Positions 51,810 through 61,643 of a stretch of 64,000 nucleotides of DNA are shown here, one piece after another. How positions within the stretch are numbered: position 1 is the stretch's first letter; each line of letters opens with the position of its first letter. This DNA comes from an uncultured Sterolibacterium sp. GTDB taxonomy: Bacteria; Pseudomonadota; Gammaproteobacteria; Burkholderiales; Rhodocyclaceae. The translations under genes were made by a program, and so were the position numbers. Under the pieces are notes generated by a model. It searched no databases. It had not been told where the DNA came from and saw only the letters and a list, made by a program, of their open reading frames with translations. The DNA is taken from NCBI GenBank assembly GCA_903930535.1, contig CAIYYX010000063.1, forward strand, positions 1 to 64,000, given 5' to 3'.

Positions 51810-52343
51810 TTAGCGATCCGGAAAAGCCGGATGCCAGAGGCGTTGGTTGGTTTCTTTCTCGTAGGCCTTGCCGTCGGGGTAACTCACCAGTTCCATTTGC
51901 ATGCCCCAGGGCGAAAGAAAATACACCCAAGTCTGGCCGGCACTGGCATTTTTTGAAAGTATAGGCTCGCCGAGAATGCGCACGCCCTTCTCCTTGAGAT
52001 AGGCGACCGCCTTTTCCATGTCGTCTACGTAAAAGGCCAGATGATGGCCGCCGACATCGCTGTTTTTCGGCTGCGTGCGATTCTGGTCCGGGGACTGGTA
52101 TTCGAAAATCTCGAAATTGGGGCCGAACTGGCAGCGGAAGAATTTCAGCCTTTTCATCACCGTCTGCGGATGGACATTGAGGTTGGTGTGCAACCAGTCG
52201 CCTGAAAAAGGCCCGAGATCGTAGAAGGCCTCGCAGCCAATCACATTGACGAAGAAATCGGTCGCCTCCTCCAGATCGGGTACGGTGAAGCCGATGTGGT
52301 CGGTTCCGCGCAGGCCCGGCAGGCCGGTCGTTGCCGCGCTCAA
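51810..52343 (-). CDS. VOC-family protein (glyoxalase/ring-cleavage dioxygenase fold)
   Basis: A 177-residue vicinal-oxygen-chelate protein of two beta-alpha-beta-beta-beta modules, with likely metal ligands His16 (GTDHIGF), His~101 (GGHHLAFYV) and Glu~152 (GMQMELVSY). It overlaps the E1 gene by ATGA and sits between E1 and E2. VOC members do epimerisation, glutathione lyase or dioxygenase reactions; here it may make or detoxify the 2-oxoacid or diketone used by the complex. Confidence 0.88.
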   Translation of the reverse strand: MSAATTGLPGLRGTDHIGFTVPDLEEATDFFVNVIGCEAFYDLGPFSGDWLHTNLNVHPQTVMKRLKFFRCQFGPNFEIFEYQSPDQNRTQPKNSDVGGHHLAFYVDDMEKAVAYLKEKGVRILGEPILSKNASAGQTWVYFLSPWGMQMELVSYPDGKAYEKETNQRLWHPAFPDR

Positions 52344-54526
52344 GATAGCGGCCTGCCCATGTCGGACATCATGGCGCTGAAACCGGCCTTGATTTCCTCG
52401 AGGCCGACAAAGGCCGCCCGCTCAAGAACCTTGGAGACGCTGGGCGAAGCCTCGCCGCCGCGTATTCTTGCCACAGGCTGATCGAGATGATCGAAATACC
52501 GGCGCTGCACTTCGTCTGTGACCATGGCACCGTAGGAAACGGTGAGCGGGCTTTGTTCGAGCACCACGACATTGTTGGTTTTCATGATGCTTTTCCCGAT
52601 GGTTTCCCAGTCGAGACCGGCACGGTCGAGCGAACGCAAGTCGATGATCTCGACATCGACCCCCATCTCCTCGGCCGCCTTTATCGCCAGCGGCGTCATG
52701 GCGAGATAGGTTAGCACGGTGAACGCCGACCCGGATCTGACGACCTTGGCTTTTCCCAGCGGGATGAAATAATCGACATCCTCGAGCGGACCCGGGCCGC
52801 TGGAATTATAGAGCGCGACATGCTCTATCATGAGCACGGGGTCCTCGCACAACAGCGCGCTGTTCATCAGACCGACGTAGTCGAAAGGCGTGGAGGGGGC
52901 GACGATGCGCCAACCCGGCCACATCGCATACATGCCTGCAGGGTCCATGGAATGCTGCGAGCCGTAGCCCGTGCCTATGGCCACCTTGGTTCTCAGCACC
53001 AGCGGCATCCGGGTCTCGCCGCCGAACATGTGGCGGGCCTTGGCGATCTGGTTGAAAACCTGGTCGGCTGCGACCAGGGCGAAGTCCGGATACATGAATT
53101 CGACCACGGGACGGTAAGTGCCTTCCATCGCCACGCCGCCGGCAAGGCCGACGAAGCCCTGCTCGGCGATCGGGGAGGGCACGATGCGGTCGGGGAAACG
53201 GGCAGCCAGGCCGCGCGTCGCACCGTTGGTGCCGCCCTTCAGTTGGTGGATGTCCTCGCCGACGACGAAAATGCGCTCGTCCTTTTCCATCCGCCGCCCC
53301 ATCACCTGGGAGACGACATCGATGAACTTGACCTCGCCCACTTTGCCGCTGGCGGTTTCCAATTCCTCGAAGCGGGCACCTGCAAACTCGGAGAGGTCGC
53401 CGCGCAGTCCCTCGTCGCGGAACTCTGGTTTGGGCCAGCGGCCGGGGATTATCCTGCGTTTTCCGCCTTCCATTTCCGTGAGCCGCTCGACCGCTTCCTG
53501 CATGGCGCTTTTTGCGTTTGTGCGAATCGCAGCGTCTTCCTCGGCGGTCAGCCAGTTGCGGACAATCATTTCCTTCGCCATGCGCACCAGGGGGTCGCGC
53601 TCGCGCCAGGATGCCTCCTCTTCCTTGCTGCGATAGCCAAAGGCGCTGCCGGGAAGGCCGCCGCCGTGATGGAAGAAGCGATAGACATCGGCCTCGATGA
53701 TGGCCGGACCCTTGCCTTTTCTCATCACATCGAGCGCCATCTGGGTGGCCAATCTCACCGCCACAGGATCCATGCCGTCGACCTTGAAGGCAGGAATCCC
53801 GTAGGCGCAACCGCGCGAGGACAGACGCGTCTCCCTCGTCTCTTCCTTGATGGTGGTGGATACCGCGTAGCCGTTGTTCTCGATGAAAAAGCAGATGGGG
53901 ATGTTCCACAAGGCCGCGAGGTTCATCGATTCCGGGATCGCCCCGATATTGACCGCACCGTCGCCCATGAAGGTGAAGGCGACATGACCCTCGCCGCGCC
54001 GCTTCTTGGCCCAGGCCACGCCGTTGGCGATGGGCACGCCACCGCCGACGATGGCATTGGTTCCCAGGGCGCCGGCTTCTTCCCAGCGCAGGTGCATGGA
54101 GCCACCGCGTCCCTTGCAGAAGCCGTCGGCCAGGCCGAGAATTTCCGCCAGCGTGCGGTAGAGGAACTGCCTCACCTGAGCGGGAATCGCTGCCTTTTTC
54201 GGGTCATAGTCGGAGGGGTCGATATGGCGCAAGCCCTTGGCCAGGAATTGATGATGGCCGCGGTGCGAGCCCGTGATGCCGTCTCCCGAGTGAAGCTCAG
54301 CCATGACCCCGACAGCGCCGCCTTCCTGGCCGATGCTGGAATGCGCCGGGCCATGGATCAGACCCTGACCGTCCAATTCCAGCACAGATTCTTCGAAGGC
54401 GCGAATGATGTGCAGGTGATGCAACATGCGCAGCAAGGCGCTGGCACCCAATGCGTCCCAATCCTTGGAGGTCGAGCGAATCTCCTGCCACGGCGCTTCC
54501 GGGGTGAGGTTGATGATTTTCGGCAT
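52340..54526 (-). CDS. Fused alpha-beta E1 (thiamine-diphosphate 2-oxoacid/acetoin dehydrogenase)
   Basis: A 728-residue single-chain E1. Residues 1-350 correspond to the alpha subunit with the ThDP motif GDGAVNIGAIPESMNLAALWN, and about 385-728 to the beta subunit (VVGEDIHQLKGGTNGATRGL, EGTYRPVVEFMYPDF, GSQHSMDPAGMY). In most relatives these are two genes. AAGGGA precedes the ATG. With the VOC, E2 and E3 genes it makes a complete complex converting a 2-oxoacid or acetoin-like substrate to acyl-CoA and NADH. The sigma-54 activator upstream also points to an acetoin-type system, though the substrate is not proven. Confidence 0.94.
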   Translation of the reverse strand: MPKIINLTPEAPWQEIRSTSKDWDALGASALLRMLHHLHIIRAFEESVLELDGQGLIHGPAHSSIGQEGGAVGVMAELHSGDGITGSHRGHHQFLAKGLRHIDPSDYDPKKAAIPAQVRQFLYRTLAEILGLADGFCKGRGGSMHLRWEEAGALGTNAIVGGGVPIANGVAWAKKRRGEGHVAFTFMGDGAVNIGAIPESMNLAALWNIPICFFIENNGYAVSTTIKEETRETRLSSRGCAYGIPAFKVDGMDPVAVRLATQMALDVMRKGKGPAIIEADVYRFFHHGGGLPGSAFGYRSKEEEASWRERDPLVRMAKEMIVRNWLTAEEDAAIRTNAKSAMQEAVERLTEMEGGKRRIIPGRWPKPEFRDEGLRGDLSEFAGARFEELETASGKVGEVKFIDVVSQVMGRRMEKDERIFVVGEDIHQLKGGTNGATRGLAARFPDRIVPSPIAEQGFVGLAGGVAMEGTYRPVVEFMYPDFALVAADQVFNQIAKARHMFGGETRMPLVLRTKVAIGTGYGSQHSMDPAGMYAMWPGWRIVAPSTPFDYVGLMNSALLCEDPVLMIEHVALYNSSGPGPLEDVDYFIPLGKAKVVRSGSAFTVLTYLAMTPLAIKAAEEMGVDVEIIDLRSLDRAGLDWETIGKSIMKTNNVVVLEQSPLTVSYGAMVTDEVQRRYFDHLDQPVARIRGGEASPSVSKVLERAAFVGLEEIKAGFSAMMSDMGRPLS

Positions 54527-54555
54527 TGCTATTCCCTTCTTTGATGTCTGTTAGG

Positions 54556-55569
54556 TCAGGCCCGCCCCACCCTGAGGCGGGCTCTGGCAGTGTTTGCGGC
54601 GAGACGGTCGGCCAGTGCGATGAGTTCCTCGACCAGTTCCCGCCCTGCGTCCAGGGTGATGAATACGATGCGGCTCCTGCGGTCTTCGGATGGCCATGCA
54701 TTCAGCCATTCGACTTCATGCAGCAGTTTTTGCGCGCCGTGAATCACGGCAGGTCTGTCGGGATATTCGAGGACATTGACGATACCTTTTATCCGCAAGA
54801 GTTGCGGCCCGAGGTTTTCGCCTATGGCCTCGAGGAGCAGTTTCAGGGCGAACTCGCTGATCGCATCCTCGCGCACATAGCAGAAGGAGCTGAAACGCTG
54901 GTCGTGGCCGTGCTGGCGGAAAGGCCTTGCCGCCTCGCCATAGGCATCATCGCGCAGCCCTCTTTGCGGAAAGAAGGCGTCGAGAAGTGCATCGTGTTTC
55001 AGTCCGCTCGCCTCTGCCACCGCAGCGGCAGGATTGATTGCTCTGATGCGCTGTTTCAACTGTGCAGCTGCGCTTTCCGGCAGGTCCGTCATGGAGAGGA
55101 TCACGCTGTCGGCGACCGCCACCTGTTTCACCGATTCCACATGGGCATCGAGGGTCGCTTCGCCATTGACCGCGTCGACAACCGTCAGAACGCCTTCCAG
55201 CCTGTAGCGTGAGCTGATCGAGGGCTCGGAGAGCAGCAGTTGAATGACCGGGCTGGCGTCTGCCAGACCGCTGGTTTCGATGACGACGCGCTTGAACGAT
55301 CTGGTCTGGTCCCGCTGCCCGCCTCGGTAGAGCTTGTCCAGCGCGGTCACCAGGTCGCCTTTCATGGCACAACAGAAACAGCCATTGGCCAGCAGCACGA
55401 CATTGTCGTCGCTACTGATGATGAGTTCCTGGTCGAGACCGATCTCTCCGAACTCATTGACGACGACCGCCGTCGCCGCCGCCTCGGGAAGGCCAAGCAG
55501 CCTGTTTACCAGGCTCGTCTTGCCGCTTCCCAGGAAGCCGGTGATCAGGGAGACCGGAATGCGCTGCAT
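54556..55569 (-). CDS. CobW/COG0523-family GTPase (metal chaperone)
   Basis: A 337-residue G3E-family GTPase with Walker A GFLGSGKT (residues 10-17), the CxCC metal motif in NGCFCCAMKGDL (near residue 65) and a CobW C-terminal domain. COG0523 proteins deliver metal to specific metalloenzymes. It starts 2 bases after the aldehyde dehydrogenase stop, inside an operon with an M24-family metalloprotein and two-metal-type VOC protein, either of which could be the client. Confidence 0.9.
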   Translation of the reverse strand: MQRIPVSLITGFLGSGKTSLVNRLLGLPEAAATAVVVNEFGEIGLDQELIISSDDNVVLLANGCFCCAMKGDLVTALDKLYRGGQRDQTRSFKRVVIETSGLADASPVIQLLLSEPSISSRYRLEGVLTVVDAVNGEATLDAHVESVKQVAVADSVILSMTDLPESAAAQLKQRIRAINPAAAVAEASGLKHDALLDAFFPQRGLRDDAYGEAARPFRQHGHDQRFSSFCYVREDAISEFALKLLLEAIGENLGPQLLRIKGIVNVLEYPDRPAVIHGAQKLLHEVEWLNAWPSEDRRSRIVFITLDAGRELVEELIALADRLAANTARARLRVGRA

Positions 55570-55571
55570 GT

Positions 55572-57032
55572 TCAGGTCGCTAAGCCGCCCATGCACAGAT
55601 ACTTGATTTCGAGGAAGTCCTCGATGCCGTATTTGGAGCCTTCGCGGCCGATGCCGGATTCCTTGATGCCGCCGAAAGGGGCGACCTCGGTGGAGATGAT
55701 GCCCTCGTTGATGCCGACGATGCCATATTCGAGCGCCTCTGCCACCCGCCAGATGCGGCCGATGTCGCGGGAATAGAAATAAGAAGCGAGGCCAAACTCG
55801 GTGTCATTGGCCATCTTGATCGCTTCTTCGTCTGTCTTGAAGCGGAACAGGGGGGCGACGGGTCCGAAGGTCTCCTCGCGGGCCACGGCCATTTTTGGCG
55901 TGACGTCGGCGAGAATCGTGGGCTCGAAGAAGCTGCCGCCCAAGGCATGACGCTTGCCCCCGAGCAGCACGCGCGCACCTTTGGCGACGGCGTCCTGAAT
56001 ATGCTCTTCCACTTTCTTGACCGCGTTCATGTCGATGAGCGGTCCCTGTTGCGATCCTTCCTTCATGCCGTCGGAGACCTGGAGCTTGGCCACCGCTGCG
56101 ACCAGGCGGCGGGCGAACTCGTCATAGACGCCGTCCTGCACCAGGAACCTGTTGGCACAGACGCAGGTCTGGCCGGTGTTGCGGTACTTGGAGGCGAGTG
56201 CGCCCTGGACCGCGGCGTCGAGATCGGCATCGTCGAAGACGATGAAGGGGGCATTGCCTCCGAGTTCCAGAGAAACCTTTTTCACCGTGTCGGCGCACTG
56301 CTTCATCAGCACCTTGCCGATTTCCGTTGAGCCGGTAAAGGTGATTTTCCTGACGATGGGGTTTGCCGTGAGCTCGCCGCCGATGGCTGTCGCCGTACCC
56401 GTGACGACGTTGAAAACACCCTTGGGAATGCCGGCGCGCTCTGCCAGTTCGGCCAGAGCCAGTGCGGAGTAGGGCGTCTGGCTGGCCGGCTTGACCACGA
56501 CGGTGCAGCCGGCGGCCAGAGCCGGCGCGCATTTGCGGGTGATCATGGCATTGGGGAAGTTCCAGGGCGTGATCGCACCGACCACGCCGATCGGCTGCTT
56601 GATGACCACGATGCGCCTGTCCGTGCCATTGGCCGGAATGGTGTCGCCATAGACGCGCTTGCCTTCCTCTGCAAACCACTCGACAAAGGAGGCGCCATAA
56701 GCGATTTCACCCAGAGACTCGGAATAAGGTTTTCCCTGCTCGGCAGTCATGAGCAGTGCCAGATCCTCCTTGTGCTGGAGCATCAGATCGAACCAGCGAC
56801 GCAAATGGGCTGCCCTATCCTTGCCCGTCCTGGCGCGCCAGGACGGCAATGCCGCGTCGGCGGCGTTGATGGCGCGACGGGTTTCAAGGGCGCCCATCCT
56901 GGGTACCGTGCCCAGCTTCTGGTCGTTGGCGGGATTGGTCACATTGATGCTTGCGCCGTCGTCTGCGTCAGACCAGGCGCCATCTATGTAGCACTTCTCG
57001 CGGAACAGCAGACTCTCTTTTAGCTTCAACAT
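55572..57032 (-). CDS. NAD(P)-dependent aldehyde dehydrogenase (GabD-like)
   Basis: A 486-residue ALDH with FTGSTEIGKVL, catalytic Glu in ELGGNAP (near residue 255) and catalytic Cys in GQTCVCANR (near 289). Overall features and length match succinate-semialdehyde dehydrogenases, but related ALDHs use other aldehydes. GAGGG precedes the ATG. It lies between the M24 and CobW genes. Confidence 0.93.
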   Translation of the reverse strand: MLKLKESLLFREKCYIDGAWSDADDGASINVTNPANDQKLGTVPRMGALETRRAINAADAALPSWRARTGKDRAAHLRRWFDLMLQHKEDLALLMTAEQGKPYSESLGEIAYGASFVEWFAEEGKRVYGDTIPANGTDRRIVVIKQPIGVVGAITPWNFPNAMITRKCAPALAAGCTVVVKPASQTPYSALALAELAERAGIPKGVFNVVTGTATAIGGELTANPIVRKITFTGSTEIGKVLMKQCADTVKKVSLELGGNAPFIVFDDADLDAAVQGALASKYRNTGQTCVCANRFLVQDGVYDEFARRLVAAVAKLQVSDGMKEGSQQGPLIDMNAVKKVEEHIQDAVAKGARVLLGGKRHALGGSFFEPTILADVTPKMAVAREETFGPVAPLFRFKTDEEAIKMANDTEFGLASYFYSRDIGRIWRVAEALEYGIVGINEGIISTEVAPFGGIKESGIGREGSKYGIEDFLEIKYLCMGGLAT

Positions 57033-57049
57033 TTATTCATTCCCTCGTA

Positions 57050-58303
57050 TCAGAACACGTCGCAACCGGGCAGACCGCAGGAAATCAGGCGGTCCGAGGG
57101 GAAGTTGGTGATGACCTGGCAGCCGTCCTTGGTGACGACTACTTCTTCTTCTATACGCGCGGCGCCCGAACCGTCGGCGGCACCCTTCCAGGTCTCGACC
57201 GCGAACACCATGCCTTCCTTCAGCACCGTCTTCTGGCCGCCGAAGCGGCGGCTGATGATGGGCCGCTCCCAGAGAGAGAGTCCGATGCCGTGGCCGTACT
57301 GCAGCAGGAAGGCCTCATCCTCGTTCTTGTAGCCGAACTCCTCGGCGCGCGGCCAGCTGTTGGCCACATCGTCGACGGTCGCGCCGGGACGGATCGCATC
57401 TATCGAGGCGCTGATCCACTTCGAGGCCAGATCGTAGGCATCGATCTGGTGCTTGTTTGGCTCGCCGCAGACGAACGTCCTGTAGTAGCAGGTGCGGTAG
57501 CCGTTGAAGGAATGCATGATGTCGAGATAAATCATGTCGCCCGGCTGAATGATGCGGTCCGAGAAGGTATGCGAGTGCGGCGTGCCTCTAGGCCCGGCCA
57601 CCGAGTTCACGCATTCGACGCGCTCCGAGCCGAGACGGAACAGGCGGTCGTGGGCGATGGCCACGAGTTCGTTTTCGCGCACGCCCGGCCGGATGGCCTT
57701 GCAGATGTCGTAATAGGTGGCATCCACCATGCCGGCTGCCACTTTGAGGAGTTCGATTTCGTCGGGCGTCTTGATTTCGCGCGCATCGAGCATCGCCTGC
57801 TGTCCGTCCACCACTTCTATGCCCGCCTTCTCCAGGGCGCGCAGCATCGGCAGTTCGAGCAGGTCAATGCCCAGCGGCAGTTTGTCTATGCCGTAGTGGA
57901 CGAGCATTTTCTTGATCTGCTCGGCGAACTCGTCCTGCACACGCATCGAGGGCGGCAGCGCACCCTGCATATTGCTGATTGGGGCAGCAACCCGATCGGC
58001 GATCCAGGGGCTGCTGATGCGCTTTGCCGGTGGCGCCGGATCCCAGAGATAGGGCTCGCCATCCCTCGGGCAGAGGGCATAGCGATCGAACTTGTCGCGC
58101 GCCCACTCGCCGATATGCGTGCCGGTGATGTAGCGGACATTGTCCACATTGAAGCACAGCACGCCGCCTAAGCCTGCTGCCTTGACCGAGGCTTGCGCGC
58201 GTTCGAAGCGCTCGCGGATCAGCCTTTGGTAATCGATGCCGTGTTCCCAGTCCTTGGCCATCGTGCCCCAGGATGCTGTAGCGTGGGGTCGGTTGTATTT
58301 CAT
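57050..58303 (-). CDS. M24-family (pita-bread fold) protein with one altered metal ligand
   Basis: A 417-residue aminopeptidase P/creatinase-like protein. The metal centre is mostly present: Asp261 (MIYLDIMHSF), the His of QYGHGIGLSLWE, the Glu of FAVETWKG and the Glu of RIEEEVVVT. The second Asp, expected 11 residues after the first, is Cys272 (RTCYYRTF). M24 folds include peptidases, creatinase, ectoine hydrolase DoeA and the DMSP lyase DddP, so peptidase activity should not be assumed. AGGAGG precedes the start. It lies between the Old Yellow Enzyme and aldehyde dehydrogenase genes. Confidence 0.88.
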   Translation of the reverse strand: MKYNRPHATASWGTMAKDWEHGIDYQRLIRERFERAQASVKAAGLGGVLCFNVDNVRYITGTHIGEWARDKFDRYALCPRDGEPYLWDPAPPAKRISSPWIADRVAAPISNMQGALPPSMRVQDEFAEQIKKMLVHYGIDKLPLGIDLLELPMLRALEKAGIEVVDGQQAMLDAREIKTPDEIELLKVAAGMVDATYYDICKAIRPGVRENELVAIAHDRLFRLGSERVECVNSVAGPRGTPHSHTFSDRIIQPGDMIYLDIMHSFNGYRTCYYRTFVCGEPNKHQIDAYDLASKWISASIDAIRPGATVDDVANSWPRAEEFGYKNEDEAFLLQYGHGIGLSLWERPIISRRFGGQKTVLKEGMVFAVETWKGAADGSGAARIEEEVVVTKDGCQVITNFPSDRLISCGLPGCDVF

Positions 58304-58358
58304 GATTGCCTCCTGATCGTCGAATCAATGGAACATGTGTCGCATTATGCGACAGTTG

Positions 58359-59468
58359 TTATTTCGCCGCGCGCCGGGTGAAAATCTGCGGCCTCAGCGA
58401 GGGCAGACAGGGCGTCGCCCGCACCGGATAAGGTGCATCGACGCCCAGTTCTTCAGCGGCGTGCCAGGCCCAGCGCGGGTCCCACATCGCCCCGCGGCCT
58501 ATGGCGATCAGATCTGCGCGACCGGAGGCAACGATTTCCTCGGCCAGTTTTGCATCGGCAATCAGGCCCACCGTGCGGGTGACGACGCCGGTTTCCTTCT
58601 TGACCTTTGCTGCGAACTGCACGTTGTAGCCTGGCGCCAGAGGAATCTGCTGCCGCGGGTCGACTCCGCCCGAAGAGACATCGACGTAATCGCAGCCGAG
58701 CTTTTTCAGTTCTTTGGCGAAGAGGACGGTTTCTTCCGGGGTCCAACCGCCCTCGACCCAGTCGGTCGCCGAGACTCTGATGCCCATGGGTTTGTCTGCC
58801 GGCCAGGCATCACGCATGGCGGCGAATATTTCCAGGGGGAAGCGGATTCTGTTTTCCGTGCTGCCGCCATATTCGTCGGTTCGCTGGTTGGACAGGGGGG
58901 AGAGAAACTGGTGGATCAGATAGCCATGGCCACCATGAAACTCGATCAAATCGTAGCCGACGCGCTCTGCCCGTTTCACCGCGGCGACGAAGTCAGCCTT
59001 GACCTTGGCCATCCCTGCCTTGTCCAATGCTTCGGGAAGAGGCCAGTCGGGGGCATAGGGCAGCGCCGAGGGGGCAAGCGTCTTCCAGCCGCCCTCTGCT
59101 GCCGTGAGGGGCTTGCCGCCGGTTGCCGGATGGCCCGTCGAGGCCTTCCTGCCGGCATGCGCCAATTGCACCCCAAGCTTGGCCACGCCGAAGGCCTTGC
59201 AAAAATCCACCACGCGCTTGGCCGCAGTTTCCTGGGCATCGGTATAGAGTCCTGCGCACTTCAGGGTGATGCGCGCCTCCGGGTTGACGTCGGTCATCTC
59301 CGTCATCACCAGGCCGGCAGCGCCCAGGGCAAACTGTCCGTAATGGACAAGATGCCAGTCGTTGGCGCTGCCATCGTCGGACATGTACTGGCACATCGGC
59401 GATACGACGATTCGGTTGGGGAGGGTCAAGCCTCTCAACTGCAGAGGGGAAAACAGCGCGCTAGTCAT
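58359..59468 (-). CDS. NADH:flavin oxidoreductase (Old Yellow Enzyme family)
   Basis: A 369-residue FMN-binding TIM barrel of the OYE family, YqjM-like: LFSPLQLRGLTLPNRIVVSPMCQY at the start, HAGRK, EFHGGHGYLIHQFLSPLSNQR and a C-terminal FMN-phosphate site (ALIAIGRG-type). It reduces activated C=C bonds (enones, nitro compounds) with NAD(P)H. The ATG at 59468 has GGAG 6 bases upstream. It is the first gene after a sigma-54 promoter and so heads the long catabolic run. Confidence 0.93.
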   Translation of the reverse strand: MTSALFSPLQLRGLTLPNRIVVSPMCQYMSDDGSANDWHLVHYGQFALGAAGLVMTEMTDVNPEARITLKCAGLYTDAQETAAKRVVDFCKAFGVAKLGVQLAHAGRKASTGHPATGGKPLTAAEGGWKTLAPSALPYAPDWPLPEALDKAGMAKVKADFVAAVKRAERVGYDLIEFHGGHGYLIHQFLSPLSNQRTDEYGGSTENRIRFPLEIFAAMRDAWPADKPMGIRVSATDWVEGGWTPEETVLFAKELKKLGCDYVDVSSGGVDPRQQIPLAPGYNVQFAAKVKKETGVVTRTVGLIADAKLAEEIVASGRADLIAIGRGAMWDPRWAWHAAEELGVDAPYPVRATPCLPSLRPQIFTRRAAK

Positions 59469-59510
59469 TTCAGTCTCCGTATCAATCCTGGTTGGATTGG
59501 CAAAGCCATA

Positions 59511-59526
59511 AGCAGCTACCATGCCA
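59511..59526 (-). promoter_or_regulatory. Sigma-54 (-24/-12) promoter
   Basis: On the minus strand TGGCAT-GGTAG-CTGCT (59526 down to 59511) keeps the essential GG and GC dinucleotides 10 bases apart, with TGGCA matching the -24 consensus. Transcription would start near 59500, giving a leader of about 31 bases to the Old Yellow Enzyme ATG. The adjacent gene encodes a sigma-54 activator. Confidence 0.7.
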
Positions 59527-59615
59527 TCTATTTTCGGTAGCTATTTTTCTTTAGTACACTGATTACGCAGGGAGTATTCTTGCAAGGCCGCCCTTGCTGA
59601 ACACGCAAGACTAGC

Positions 59616-59635
59616 ACACATGTGTCACTCTGACA
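59616..59635. promoter_or_regulatory. Candidate activator binding site (UAS)
   Basis: TGTCA-CTC-TGACA (59623-59635) is a perfect inverted repeat and overlaps a second palindrome, ACACATGTGT (59616-59625). They lie about 105-125 bases upstream of the -12 element, the usual distance for an enhancer-like site of a Fis-type sigma-54 activator. Confidence 0.6.
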
Positions 59636-59660
59636 TGTTGCCCCGAGCTTCATTCGACCC

Positions 59661-61643
59661 TCACTCAACCTTCACCGATCTGCTGATCCCGTGTTCTCTC
59701 ATGCGGCGGTAGATTGTGCTGCGCGACATGCCCAGATTGCGGGAAACCAGTGCGATATTTCCTTGCAGCTTCTGCAGGGTTTCGCGCAGCATGTCGATCT
59801 CGACTTCCTTCATCTTTGCCGGACGCGCGTCGGTCTGCCTGGAGGTCAGCCGCAGCGGCGTTACGGCGGCCTTGATGCGCGGACCGAGATGCCCCGGCTC
59901 TATGATTCCCTTATCGCACACGATAGCTGCCATCTCGAGCACGTTCTCGAGTTCCCTGATATTGCCTAGCCAGCCATAGGCGCGGAATATGTCCATGGCG
60001 CCGGCCGATATCTTGATCGTTCTCCCCGGGACTTTTCTGGAGAGACGCTCCAGGAAATGTCCGGCAAGCAGGGGGATATCCTCCACTCTCTCGCGCAAGG
60101 GTGGCAGGGCGATCTCTATGACGGAGAGGCGGAAATACAGATCCTGCCGGAATCCGCCGGAGCGGCTCTTCTCGTACAAGTCTTCGTTGCTGGCGGTAAT
60201 CACCCTAACATCGACCCGCATCGGCTTGGTATCTCCGAGCCGCGTGATGATTCCGTCCTGGAGCACGCGCAAGAGCTTGGCCTGCAAGTCCATGGGCATC
60301 TGGCTGATCTCGTCTAAGAATATCGTGCCGCCGTCGGCCAGTTCCAGTTTTCCGACCTGACCGCCCTTCCGCGCTCCCGTGAAGGCGCCGTCCTTGTAAC
60401 CGAGAATTTCGGATTCCAGGAGATCCCTCGGAATCGCTGCACAGTTGATGGCCACGAAAGGACCTTGGCTCCGCTCCGAGCCGTTATGGATGGCCTGGGC
60501 AAGAAGCTCCTTGCCAGTGCCTGTTTCGCCGCTGATCAGGACGCGGGAATCCTGCCGCGCGGCAATCCTGGCAAGCTCGATCTGGCGCAGGAAGCCCGGG
60601 GCTTTTCCGACCAGATCCGCGAAGGTGTAGAAAGCGTTCAGGCCCGACACCCCGCGCACGCTATGGATGAATTTGCGCCGCTCGGCGACAACCAGAATCG
60701 CGCCCTGAAAAGAGTCTCCCAATTGCATCTGATAGGGCGTGAGCATGAAATGACCCCGGCCCTTGCGGGTTTCAATATTGGCTTCGACGGGCGAAGTACT
60801 CCTGTTCTCCTGTATGGCCTTCAGAATTTCCGGCGTCCCGGGGAAAAGATGGATCACGCTCTTGCCGACGACGGCCTCAGGTTTGACCGAGAGCAGGCGC
60901 GCAGCAACGGGGTTGACGTCTGTGACCAGGCCTTCGCTGTCGACTGCGATGATGGCCTCGGACACGGATCTCAAGAGCGAAGCCAGAATGGTTTCTGACC
61001 TGCTTTTCTGCAGCGCCGTGTCGAGTTCGCGCAGGTGGTTCTGGATGGCCTCGGCGGCCGCGATCACCATGCCGAAAGTGTGACTGTGGGCGCCGATGGA
61101 AGCGCCGGACAGGGTCACGGTCCCCAGCATTTCCCCCGTCGGCGAGAAAACCGGTGCGGAGGAGCAGGTCCAGCTTTGGTGGCGAACATTGTAATGTTCC
61201 GGCCCGGTCAACTGGACAGATTTTTTCTCCTGGAGAGCCAGGCAGATCGCATTGGTCCCGACCTCCATTTCCGCCCGGCTGCATCCGGGAACGTAGTTGT
61301 TCTCGCGCGCCATCTTCAGGATGTTCTCGTCACCAAAAACTTCCAGGACAATGCCTGTGCTATCGGTCAGCACCAGGACGAAACCGGATCCGCTGACGGC
61401 GGTTTGGAGAAAGTGCATGAAGGGCAAAGCGGCATCGATGAAGGCCGCGTTGCGGTTTCGCACCGCAGCGAGCTTTGTCGCAGACAGTCTGACCGGCGGC
61501 TTGGGGGCATGGGGATTGATTCCCGCAGCGGCGCTCCTTCTCCAGGACAGGGCCACCTCCTTGCGCACCTGGCTCGGGGCTATCGTGCCATGCTCGACAA
61601 AACGATGCCATGCGGCAAGCTGCTTTTCCAGGCCGCCTCTCAT
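59661..61643 (-). CDS. Sigma-54-dependent Fis-family activator (AcoR-like)
   Basis: A 660-residue enhancer-binding protein: N-terminal GAF-like sensory region (about residues 75-215), a PAS domain (about 225-320, [20 protein letters not shown]), the AAA+ domain (about 345-580) with Walker A GETGTGKE and the sigma-54-contact loop GAFTGA, and a C-terminal Fis helix-turn-helix ([18 protein letters not shown]). The ATG overlaps the YgiQ stop by ATGA. This layout is that of AcoR, activator of acetoin catabolism, which fits the E1-E2-E3 genes downstream. The inducer is unknown. Confidence 0.94.
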   Translation of the reverse strand: MRGGLEKQLAAWHRFVEHGTIAPSQVRKEVALSWRRSAAAGINPHAPKPPVRLSATKLAAVRNRNAAFIDAALPFMHFLQTAVSGSGFVLVLTDSTGIVLEVFGDENILKMARENNYVPGCSRAEMEVGTNAICLALQEKKSVQLTGPEHYNVRHQSWTCSSAPVFSPTGEMLGTVTLSGASIGAHSHTFGMVIAAAEAIQNHLRELDTALQKSRSETILASLLRSVSEAIIAVDSEGLVTDVNPVAARLLSVKPEAVVGKSVIHLFPGTPEILKAIQENRSTSPVEANIETRKGRGHFMLTPYQMQLGDSFQGAILVVAERRKFIHSVRGVSGLNAFYTFADLVGKAPGFLRQIELARIAARQDSRVLISGETGTGKELLAQAIHNGSERSQGPFVAINCAAIPRDLLESEILGYKDGAFTGARKGGQVGKLELADGGTIFLDEISQMPMDLQAKLLRVLQDGIITRLGDTKPMRVDVRVITASNEDLYEKSRSGGFRQDLYFRLSVIEIALPPLRERVEDIPLLAGHFLERLSRKVPGRTIKISAGAMDIFRAYGWLGNIRELENVLEMAAIVCDKGIIEPGHLGPRIKAAVTPLRLTSRQTDARPAKMKEVEIDMLRETLQKLQGNIALVSRNLGMSRSTIYRRMREHGISRSVKVE

